A stretch of DNA of 64,000 nucleotides from Acidobacteriota bacterium (GTDB lineage: Bacteria > Acidobacteriota > Terriglobia > Terriglobales > Acidobacteriaceae). Below the pieces are notes generated by a model that worked only from the letters and a program-made list of their open reading frames with translations, had not been told where the DNA came from and ran no database searches. Below, piece after piece: positions 54,762 through 61,685 of the stretch (position 1 is its first letter; every line of letters starts with the position of its first letter). A program made the translations under genes and the position numbers. The DNA is taken from assembly GCA_018268755.1 (NCBI GenBank), contig JAFDVW010000009.1:359523-423522 (forward strand). Reading direction: 5' to 3'.

Positions 54762-56462
54762 TCAAGTTTGCAGCACGCCCACCTTAAACTCAGGCACGTC
54801 GGGATTTAACGCGGCCGCCTCCAGCGCCGTGGTAATGGCCGCCCGCGTCTCCATGGGGTCGATGATCTTATCGATCCACAAACGCGCCGCGCCGTAGCGA
54901 GGATCCGACTGCTCATCATAGGTCTGCTTTACCGACTCATACAATTGCTTCTTCTCTTCTTCGCTCAACTGCTTGCCGCTGCGTTCCAGCTGGCGCAGCT
55001 TGATTTCGACCAGCGTGCCTGCCGCCGAATCGCCGCCCATGACCGCATAACGCGCGGTGGGCCAGGCGAACACAAAGCGCGGATCATACGCTTTGCCGCA
55101 CATGGCATAGTGTCCCGCGCCGAAGGAGCCGCCCACGATCACGGTGATTTTGGGCACCACCGAGTTCGACACCGCATTCACCATCTTCGCCCCGGCTTTG
55201 ATAATGCCACTCCACTCCGCGTCCCGTCCCACCATGAAGCCGTTCACGTCGTGAAAAAAGACCAGGGGAATCAGGTTCTGGTTGCAGTCCATGATGAAGC
55301 GGGCCGCTTTTTCGGCGGACTCGGTATAGATGACCCCGCCGAACTCCACCCGCTTATTGCCTTCGTGGTCGGTCTGCTGCGCGTGCAGCTTCTGGTTGGC
55401 AACAATGCCAACGGCAAACCCGCCGATGCGGGCGTATCCACACACCAGGGTCTTGCCGTACTCGGGTTTGTATTCATCGAAGCGCGCCCCATCGACGACA
55501 CGCGCCAAAATTTCTTTCATGTCATAGGGCCGGGCGGGCGAGGAATCGTAGATGCCGTAAATCTCTTCCGCCGCGTACTTGGCGTCTTCTGGCTTCTTGC
55601 GGTCCCAGGGCGATTGCCGCCGGTATCCCCATTTTTCGACGATCGAGCGCAGACGCGCCAGGCAAGCCTCGTCGTTGGGCTCGCGAAAATCCACGGTGCC
55701 ACTGATGGCCGAATGCATGGCTGCGCCCCCCAGTTCTTCGGCGGAAACTTTCTGCCCAATCGCCGCCTGCACCAATGCGGGTCCGGCCAGAAAGAGGCCG
55801 CTGCCGTCGGTCATCAGCACGTGGTCGCACATCACGGGCAGATAGCCACCGCCGGCCACGCACATGCCCATGATGGCCGCGATCTGAGGAATCCCCATGG
55901 CCGACATCACCGCGTTGTTGCGGAACACGCGCCCGAAATCGTCGGTGTCGGGAAACACATCTTCCTGCAAGGGCAGAAAGACCCCGGCGGAATCCACCAG
56001 ATACATGGTCGGGATGCGGTTTTCAATGGCGATGTTCTGCGCCCGAATCACTTTCTTCGCTGTCATGGGAAAGAACGCGCCGGCTTTCACCGTGGCGTCG
56101 TTGGCAATGATCATCACCAGGCGGGTGTGAATGCGGGCCAGGCCGGTGATGACCCCGGCGGCGGGTGCCCCGCCCCACTCCTCATACATGCCCTGCGCGG
56201 TGTAGATGCCCAGCTCGAAAAATGATTCCGGGTCAGACAGCAAGGCTATGCGCTCGCGCGCGGTCAAACGTCCTTTGCTGTGCTGGCTCTCAATGGCCTT
56301 GGCCCCGCCCCCTTCCCGGATCTTTTCCTCCTGGTTGTGCACCTGCGACATTACATCGGCCATGAAGCGCATATTGGCCTCAAACCGTGCTGACGTAGGA
56401 TCGATTCTGGTTTCCAGAACGGAGGGCGATGCGGCGGCGTTGGTCGTAGGACGTTCAGCCAT
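54762..56462 (-). CDS. Acyl-CoA carboxylase carboxyltransferase (beta) subunit, candidate methylcrotonyl-CoA carboxylase
   Basis: 566 residues from ATG 56462 (MAERPTTN). It transfers CO2 from biotin to an acyl-CoA. The family blocks are present: KGRLTARERIALL, GGGYLPVMCDHVLMT and GGSFGAGHYAMCGKAYDPRF, with an oxyanion-type GG near the second. The partner biotin carboxylase subunit is not in this window. HMG-CoA lyase and the enoyl-CoA hydratase downstream suggest 3-methylcrotonyl-CoA as substrate (LiuB), though propionyl-CoA cannot be excluded. Promoter candidate at 56487-56515. Confidence 0.9.
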   Translation of the reverse strand: MAERPTTNAAASPSVLETRIDPTSARFEANMRFMADVMSQVHNQEEKIREGGGAKAIESQHSKGRLTARERIALLSDPESFFELGIYTAQGMYEEWGGAPAAGVITGLARIHTRLVMIIANDATVKAGAFFPMTAKKVIRAQNIAIENRIPTMYLVDSAGVFLPLQEDVFPDTDDFGRVFRNNAVMSAMGIPQIAAIMGMCVAGGGYLPVMCDHVLMTDGSGLFLAGPALVQAAIGQKVSAEELGGAAMHSAISGTVDFREPNDEACLARLRSIVEKWGYRRQSPWDRKKPEDAKYAAEEIYGIYDSSPARPYDMKEILARVVDGARFDEYKPEYGKTLVCGYARIGGFAVGIVANQKLHAQQTDHEGNKRVEFGGVIYTESAEKAARFIMDCNQNLIPLVFFHDVNGFMVGRDAEWSGIIKAGAKMVNAVSNSVVPKITVIVGGSFGAGHYAMCGKAYDPRFVFAWPTARYAVMGGDSAAGTLVEIKLRQLERSGKQLSEEEKKQLYESVKQTYDEQSDPRYGAARLWIDKIIDPMETRAAITTALEAAALNPDVPEFKVGVLQT

Positions 56463-56486
56463 GGCGAAAGAAAGAGAACGTTTTAC

Positions 56487-56515
56487 GGTATACCAGCGGC
56501 AAGGGAAGGTGCAAA
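56487..56515 (-). promoter_or_regulatory. Candidate promoter of the catabolic cluster
   Basis: On the minus strand TTTGCA (56515-56510), a 17-bp spacer and TATACC (56492-56487). The start of transcription would be about 20 bp before the carboxyltransferase ATG. The match is moderate. Confidence 0.45.
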
Positions 56516-56532
56516 CCCAGGACCCACGGCCC

Positions 56533-56565
56533 TTGTCGCAACTGGTTGCAACAATCTTGCGACAG
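56533..56565. promoter_or_regulatory. Distal palindromic site in the divergent region
   Basis: TGTCGCAA (56534-56541) and TTGCGACA (56557-56564) form a perfect 8-bp inverted repeat. Inside it TTGCAA-N5-TTGCGA (56546-56562) again resembles the Nur-type box with one mismatch. It lies between the minus promoter of the carboxyltransferase gene and the plus promoter of the cysteine-rich gene. Confidence 0.45.
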
Positions 56566-56582
56566 AATTTTTCGCTGCTGCA

Positions 56583-56611
56583 TTGACAGCACTGGCGCCG
56601 GCCCCTAGAGT
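56583..56611 (+). promoter_or_regulatory. Promoter of the cysteine-rich gene
   Basis: A perfect TTGACA (56583-56588), 17-bp spacer and TAGAGT (56606-56611). Transcription would start near 56618, directly before the operator at 56626. Confidence 0.65.
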
Positions 56612-56625
56612 AAAAACATCCCCTT

Positions 56626-56650
56626 CTAGTTGCAACTCGTTTGCAACTAG
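56626..56650 (+). promoter_or_regulatory. Fur/Nur-like operator at the cysteine-rich gene
   Basis: The outer arms CTAGTTGCAA (56626-56635) and TTGCAACTAG (56641-56650) form a perfect 10-bp inverted repeat with a 5-bp centre. The core TTGCAA-N5-TTGCAA (56630-56646) equals the published Streptomyces Nur box tTGCaa-N5-ttGCAA. It matches the site at the fur-family gene (14929-14953) at 20 of 25 positions. Lying just after the start of transcription, it should act as a repressor site. Confidence 0.75.
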
Positions 56651-56675
56651 AAAATTGCGGAAAGGACGAGTTACC

Positions 56676-57017
56676 GTGGCGCCGATCCACCAATCCGAAG
56701 CCATTCGTTGTTCCCTTTGCCGCTGCGGTTGTGTCTGCCTGCGGTGGCGGCGCGCCCTGCTGATGCACCTCGATCGCAGCGAGATTTCTTGCGCCCTGGA
56801 GTGCTTGGGAGACATGCTGGAACAATCGGGATGCGGATTCTCTCTGGGGGCGGGGTCTTTTTCCGCCTGCCGCGCCGCCGACGGATATTGCTACCTTCTA
56901 TGCAAGGAGAACGTAATCCTGCGGCTCTCGCAGGAAGAGGCCGGCACCCTGCGCTCCGAGCTGGCCGCCGCCCAGGCCGCGCTGCAACACCAGAAATCCG
57001 GCTTGCCCGTCATGTGA
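56676..57017 (+). CDS. Small cysteine-rich protein under Fur/Nur-like control
   Basis: 113 residues from GTG 56676 with GGAAAGGA upstream; an ATG-less longer frame would include the operator. Eleven cysteines, five of them in RCSLCRCGCVCLRW near the N-terminus, suggest metal binding. Two similar segments, ALLMHLDRSEISCALECLGDML and a later ENVILRLSQEEAGTLRSELAAA (each about 22 residues, shown by their keys LDRSE and LSQEE), look like an internal duplication. No characterised family was recognised. Expression is predicted to depend on a Fur-family regulator and its metal. Confidence 0.75.
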   Translation: MAPIHQSEAIRCSLCRCGCVCLRWRRALLMHLDRSEISCALECLGDMLEQSGCGFSLGAGSFSACRAADGYCYLLCKENVILRLSQEEAGTLRSELAAAQAALQHQKSGLPVM

Positions 57018-57082
57018 TGGCAAGGAAGAGGTAGGCAAGCTTTTTGACATTTTCCTTGCCGCCGTACTAAGTTCCGGAAATC

Positions 57083-58192
57083 ATGGCCGGCAAATCCGCC
57101 CACTGGTCTGACGCAAAAACAGCCTTCCTGTTCACGCTGGCTCTGCGTTTCCTTTATTCCGCGATCGCCATTTTGTGTCTCCCCAGCCTGCGCCCGTCCC
57201 CGCCAGAAAGCGCCCGCGTGAATGCCCTGCTCTTCGACGTGAGCAGTCTGCACCCGCACCTGGAGACGTGGGCGCGATTCGATACCGTGTGGTATCTGCA
57301 CATCAGCCGGCAAGGCTACGATCTGCCGGCCTCGGTGGTGTTCTACCCGCTCTACCCCGGCCTGATTCGCCTTCTGAGCCCACTCATGCATCCCCTGTTC
57401 GCGGCCCTGCTGATTTCCACCAGCGCAGCGTTCTTTCTTTTTTGGGGAATACTCCGCCTCTCTCGCATGGAATCCCCGGAATGTCCCGCCTGGCGAACCC
57501 TTCTCCTCTATGCTGCGTGGCCGGTGAGCTTCGTGTTCTTCGTGGGATACACGGAAGCTTTGTGCGCCGCCGCGATGGTATGGGCCCTGGTGCTGGCCCG
57601 CGAAGCGCGTTGGCCGAGCGCGGCGATCTGTGGGGCCCTGGCTGCTCTGTCGCGGGCGGCGGGCGCTCTGGTAGCGATACCCTTACTCCTCATGGCATGG
57701 CGAAAGCGCGAAACCGCCGCCTGGCCGGCGCTGTTGGTTCCGCTGGCGGGCGCCGCCTTTCCGCTTTGGCTGCGCTGGACAGGACACATTTCGATTGCGG
57801 ATGCTTACCGTAAATATTGGACGACACAAGTTGCCGCTCCCTGGACGGGACTCTGGCTGGGGCTGCAGGACGCGTTTCGCAGCCCGACCGCAATTTCTCT
57901 GGGCAGCGCAGCCATTCTGCTGGCGTTTTTGTATGTGACGGCGGCGGGCAAAATGAGGCCGGAGCTCAGGCTCTACACCCTGGCAGTGATCGCGCTGACG
58001 CTCATGAAGCTGGGCCCGAATTTTCTGGTGGGGTGCGCGCGCTACCTGCTGCCTGCGTTTCCTGTCTTTTTGGTGCTCGCGTGCTACCTGAAACGATATC
58101 CCAAGCCGGCTTTCCTGGCCCTCTGTGGAGCGCTTTTTGCCTTCAATCTGGCCTGGATGTATGCCTTCCTGAACTGGTCGTTTATTTTCTAG
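57083..58192 (+). CDS. PIG-V-like multi-pass membrane glycosyltransferase
   Basis: 369 residues, about nine hydrophobic helices. The motif WARFDTVWYLHISRQGY in the first periplasmic loop, with an Asp, and FYPLYPGLIRLL match the PIG-V/GT-C mannosyltransferase family, in which the first-loop Asp is catalytic. It likely uses a polyprenyl-linked sugar. The acceptor is unknown. It converges with the gene at 58212, with 19 bp between stops. Confidence 0.8.
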   Translation: MAGKSAHWSDAKTAFLFTLALRFLYSAIAILCLPSLRPSPPESARVNALLFDVSSLHPHLETWARFDTVWYLHISRQGYDLPASVVFYPLYPGLIRLLSPLMHPLFAALLISTSAAFFLFWGILRLSRMESPECPAWRTLLLYAAWPVSFVFFVGYTEALCAAAMVWALVLAREARWPSAAICGALAALSRAAGALVAIPLLLMAWRKRETAAWPALLVPLAGAAFPLWLRWTGHISIADAYRKYWTTQVAAPWTGLWLGLQDAFRSPTAISLGSAAILLAFLYVTAAGKMRPELRLYTLAVIALTLMKLGPNFLVGCARYLLPAFPVFLVLACYLKRYPKPAFLALCGALFAFNLAWMYAFLNWSFIF

Positions 58193-58211
58193 GGAGAAGC
58201 TAGCGCATGTT

Positions 58212-58943
58212 TCACAGGCGGTCGAGCCAGCGTTCCAGACGGCAGCCGTCTTCTTCCAGCAGGAACGTACCGACTCCGTAACACTCGCCAGCCAAACGAT
58301 GGGATTCGGGATCGCGCACCGCGCGCGGAATCCACTGCTTCCCCACCTGATATTGCGCGGAAGTGAACCAACGCTGCGGCAACACTTCCACCAGCCCAGC
58401 GTGCAGATAAAAGACGTAGAGGGCAAAGGCGGGATCGTCCGGCCCTTTCGCGGGATAGCTGGTGGGCACAATCAGCTCTTCCACGCTCTGCATCTCCGGC
58501 GGCACTTCAATCTTGTGGGTCCCGGCGGGCAGGGTGACCGGCACTTCGAACTCCGCGATGGGCGCGGTGGCCGCGTACATGCGTTCGCTCGATTGCTTAA
58601 ACCAGCCGGCGATCTCGGCGAAGTCGAAGGCCTTCAGCTGATCGGGATCGAAACACGCCAGCCGCAGGTGGCGGCCTTCGGGACAGGCAATCCCCAGATA
58701 GGCCGGAGACACCAGAAAAGGACGGCAGTAGGTGTTGAGCGCCAGACGGGGCTTGTCCGGCTCGGCTTCGAGCCCCAGAGAGACCAAATAGGCCAGCGGC
58801 CCTTGCGAGCCCTGATGGCTCCAGGCAAAACGCTGTTTGGAATTTCCGTGGATGGCCGGAAAGGTCTCCCAATACCAGGGAGTGGGGCCCGGGGTTCGTT
58901 GCACAAGCTGTTTCAGGTTTGCGCTGTCAGACATGATGGACAT
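58212..58943 (-). CDS. Hypothetical cytosolic protein
   Basis: 243 residues from ATG 58943 (or ATG 58934). No signal peptide or membrane helix. Recognisable blocks are PWYWETFPAIHG, ALNTYCRPFLVSP, RHLRLACFDPDQLKAFDF and ALYVFYLHAGLVEVLPQRWF. Rich in aromatic residues, it looks like a globular alpha/beta protein. No family was recognised. It is followed on the same strand, upstream, by the aldehyde dehydrogenase gene. Confidence 0.7.
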   Translation of the reverse strand: MSIMSDSANLKQLVQRTPGPTPWYWETFPAIHGNSKQRFAWSHQGSQGPLAYLVSLGLEAEPDKPRLALNTYCRPFLVSPAYLGIACPEGRHLRLACFDPDQLKAFDFAEIAGWFKQSSERMYAATAPIAEFEVPVTLPAGTHKIEVPPEMQSVEELIVPTSYPAKGPDDPAFALYVFYLHAGLVEVLPQRWFTSAQYQVGKQWIPRAVRDPESHRLAGECYGVGTFLLEEDGCRLERWLDRL

Positions 58944-59004
58944 TCAAGTGTACTGGAAGTTCCGCGGACAGCGAGAGGCCGGGCTACGCAGAATGCGGCC
59001 CGGT

Positions 59005-60579
59005 TCAAAGTTGTTCTTTACGCCGCAGCATACCTGCGGAGCGCACGGCCCCCCGCAGCCGCCCGCCCAGAGTGCGGGCAAACATGGCATCGGCAAAGGC
59101 CGACATGCTCTGGCCGAACTTTTCTCCATAGCGATACCACCAGGGCTTTTTCATGCCGGGCAGGCGGTCGCAATCCAGGTATTTCACCCAGACCATCTCC
59201 TCCAGCCCGAAGCGGCCATGGGTGCGGCCCAGGCCACTGGCTTTCACTCCGCCATGGGGCGCTTCGCTGATCCCAAAGCAGGAGACCGTGTCATTCACCA
59301 TGACGGTGCCGGCCTCAATCCGCCGCGCCAGCGTGGCGCCGCGCGCCCGGTCGCGGGTCCAGACGCTGGCGGCCAAGCCATACTGCGAATCGTTGGCCAA
59401 GCGGACCGCTTCCTCCTCGCTATCAAAGGGCATGATGGGCAGGACGGGCCCAAAGGTCTCTTCGCGCATCACGCGCATCTCGTGATGGACATCGGCCAAC
59501 ACGGTGGGAGCATAGAAGTTGGGTCCCAGCTCCGGCAGAGCAACGCCCCCGGTCAATACGCGGGCGCCGCGGGCGCGGGCATCCTCTACGTGAGATTCGA
59601 CAATGCGCCGCTGCCGTTCGTGGATCATGGGGCCGACGTCGGTGGCGGGTTCCATGCCGTTGCCCAGGCGCAGCAGCTGGGTTTTTCGCACGCACGCCAT
59701 CACGAACTCTGCATAACGGCTGCGGTGCACGTAGCAGCGTTCCACCGACAGGCAGGTCTGTCCGGCATTCATGAAGGCGCCCCAGACCGCGCCGCTGGAA
59801 GCGATATCGAGGTCGGCGTCCTCCAGCACAATCATGGGGTCTTTGCCCCCCAATTCGAGGACCACCGGAAGCAGACGTTCCGCCGCCGATTGGGCAATGC
59901 GCTTGCCCGTGGCCACGCTTCCGGTGAAGACCAGCTTCTGAATGCCAGACGTCACCAGGGCCGCGCCGGTGGCGCCATCACCCACCACAACACAAAAGAC
60001 GTCCTGCGGCACCCCCGCGGCGTGCAGCAGAGATTGCAACTCCAGGGCGCAGAGAGGAGTGAATTCCGAGGGCTTCAGGACCACGGCATTGCCCGCCACC
60101 AGCGCCGCCAGGGTTTCCGTGGCCGGAACCGAGAAGGGATAATTCCACGGCGAGATGATCCCGACAATGCCATAGGGCTGGCGCAGAATGCGCCCCGCCT
60201 TAATCTTCATGGCGAGATTGCCGTGTGCCAGCGGCTCCTCGCGCAAAAGCCGGTAAGCATGTTCGATGAGGAAGCGCGCCGCATCCAGCACCACCAGCAC
60301 TTCGGTGGAAAGGGCCTCAACCCGCGGTTTGCCGGCTTCGCGTGTGATGCGCTCAGCCACTTCCAACTTTCGCGCACTGAGTAATGCCTGAAACCGGCGC
60401 AGCACCTCGACGCGCTGGCGCACGCCCAGCCTCTGCCATGGCAATTGCGCCGCTTGCGCGCGGGCCACGATCTCGTGGACGGCCGCATCGGAAGCGCAAT
60501 CCAGCTCACGCAAAATTTCCCCAGTGGCGGGATCGCGGGAGATCACGGTGCGCGGCCGGGTTGGCAGCTCAGCAGGCAT
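59005..60579 (-). CDS. NAD(P)-dependent aldehyde dehydrogenase
   Basis: 524 residues, slightly longer than usual (about 480-500) because of a C-terminal tail (WYRYGEKFGQSMSAFADAM). It oxidises an aldehyde to an acid. The active site is intact: the Asn in SPWNYPFSVP, the Glu in VVLELGGKDPMIV and the Cys in NAGQTCLSVER, with the C-terminal Glu-Phe pair in REETFGPVLPIMPF. The substrate cannot be read. The extension resembles a hydrophobic-amphipathic tail seen in membrane-associated aldehyde dehydrogenases. Confidence 0.93.
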   Translation of the reverse strand: MPAELPTRPRTVISRDPATGEILRELDCASDAAVHEIVARAQAAQLPWQRLGVRQRVEVLRRFQALLSARKLEVAERITREAGKPRVEALSTEVLVVLDAARFLIEHAYRLLREEPLAHGNLAMKIKAGRILRQPYGIVGIISPWNYPFSVPATETLAALVAGNAVVLKPSEFTPLCALELQSLLHAAGVPQDVFCVVVGDGATGAALVTSGIQKLVFTGSVATGKRIAQSAAERLLPVVLELGGKDPMIVLEDADLDIASSGAVWGAFMNAGQTCLSVERCYVHRSRYAEFVMACVRKTQLLRLGNGMEPATDVGPMIHERQRRIVESHVEDARARGARVLTGGVALPELGPNFYAPTVLADVHHEMRVMREETFGPVLPIMPFDSEEEAVRLANDSQYGLAASVWTRDRARGATLARRIEAGTVMVNDTVSCFGISEAPHGGVKASGLGRTHGRFGLEEMVWVKYLDCDRLPGMKKPWWYRYGEKFGQSMSAFADAMFARTLGGRLRGAVRSAGMLRRKEQL

Positions 60580-60627
60580 GGGAACAGTCTAGATCAGCTT
60601 CACGGTGGCGCTTCGCCCTTTTCTGGC

Positions 60628-61380
60628 TCAATACTCCACACTCACCAGAAACAGGCCGCTGGCGGGGGCGGTTGCGCCCGCGGCCGAGCGTTTACGGGCT
60701 TCGAGAATTCGCGAGACATCTTCCGGCTGCAGCGTTCCCTTCCCCACCAGAAGGAATGTCCCAACTAGATTGCGCACCATGTGGTGCAGGAACCCGCTGC
60801 CGCGCACGGTATAGACCAACTCATCGCCTTGCCGCTCCCACTCCGACGCCAGGATGCTGCGCACATGAGAGGCCGGGGTTTCGTCTCGTTCCGGATCGAC
60901 GGCCGCGAAGGAAGTGAAATCGTGCTCCCCCAGCACGCGCCCGGCTGCCTCCTGCATCGCCCCCTCATCCAGCGGATAGGGGAAGTGCCAGACATAGCGC
61001 GCCAGAAAGGGAGGGCAGATGTCCGCGCGGTACATGTGGTAGCGATAGGTTTTGGCGCGCGCCGACTTGCGGGCATGGAAGTCGGCGGGGACCTCGGCCG
61101 CCTCCAGCACGCGGATGGCTGGGGGAAGCAGGTCATTCAGCGCCTTCAGAAAATTCCCGGTAGGGACGTTTGACTCCGTGACAAATGTCACCACCTGCGC
61201 CAAAGCATGCACCCCAGCGTCAGTGCGTCCTGAGCCCTGCGGCAAGACTTTTTCCCCGGTCAGCCGTCCAATGGCTGTGGCCAAGGTCCCCTGAATGGTC
61301 GGGGATGCCGGCTGCACCTGCCAGCCGGCGAAATCGGAGCCGTCGTAGGCCAGAATCAATCTGAGATTGCGCATGAACAT
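60628..61380 (-). CDS. truA: tRNA pseudouridine(38-40) synthase TruA
   Basis: 250 residues from ATG 61380 (ATG 61374 is also possible). It converts uridines 38-40 of the anticodon arm to pseudouridine. The catalytic Asp is in GSGRTDAGVHAL (near residue 53), with LAYDGSDFAGWQ at the start and FLHHMVRNLVGT near the C-terminus, all family signatures. It lies 48 bp upstream of the aldehyde dehydrogenase on the same strand. Confidence 0.96.
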   Translation of the reverse strand: MFMRNLRLILAYDGSDFAGWQVQPASPTIQGTLATAIGRLTGEKVLPQGSGRTDAGVHALAQVVTFVTESNVPTGNFLKALNDLLPPAIRVLEAAEVPADFHARKSARAKTYRYHMYRADICPPFLARYVWHFPYPLDEGAMQEAAGRVLGEHDFTSFAAVDPERDETPASHVRSILASEWERQGDELVYTVRGSGFLHHMVRNLVGTFLLVGKGTLQPEDVSRILEARKRSAAGATAPASGLFLVSVEY

Positions 61381-61595
61381 TTTTTGGAGCCGATTGCTGA
61401 TCCCGGTTCATCTAAACTCGGGATTGGCGAATCTTTACATAGTTTTACCGCCGGGAACGCCAAATGCCGACACCGTCTTCGATATACTATGGCATTCCGC
61501 AGATTGCTCCCACGCTGTTGGCGCTGACGAGCCCTGAGCGCTGGAATAATTGAAACCTGGGCCCCCGGTTTTACGTACTTTGGTACGAAGTGCAG

Positions 61596-61624
61596 TTGTG
61601 CATAACCCTTAGGCCGCAGATAAC
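61596..61624 (+). promoter_or_regulatory. Candidate promoter of the TolC-family gene
   Basis: TTGTGC (61596-61601), a 17-bp spacer and GATAAC (61619-61624), about 60 bp before the start codon. Matches are moderate. The 287-bp gap 61381-61667 also contains a near-palindrome ACTTTGGTACGAAGT (61577-61591). No gene is seen there. Confidence 0.4.
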
Positions 61625-61685
61625 GTTTTTATGGGTTGGGCTTTTATTGTTTTGACCAGCAGTCTTCATGCATGGAGATAAACGA

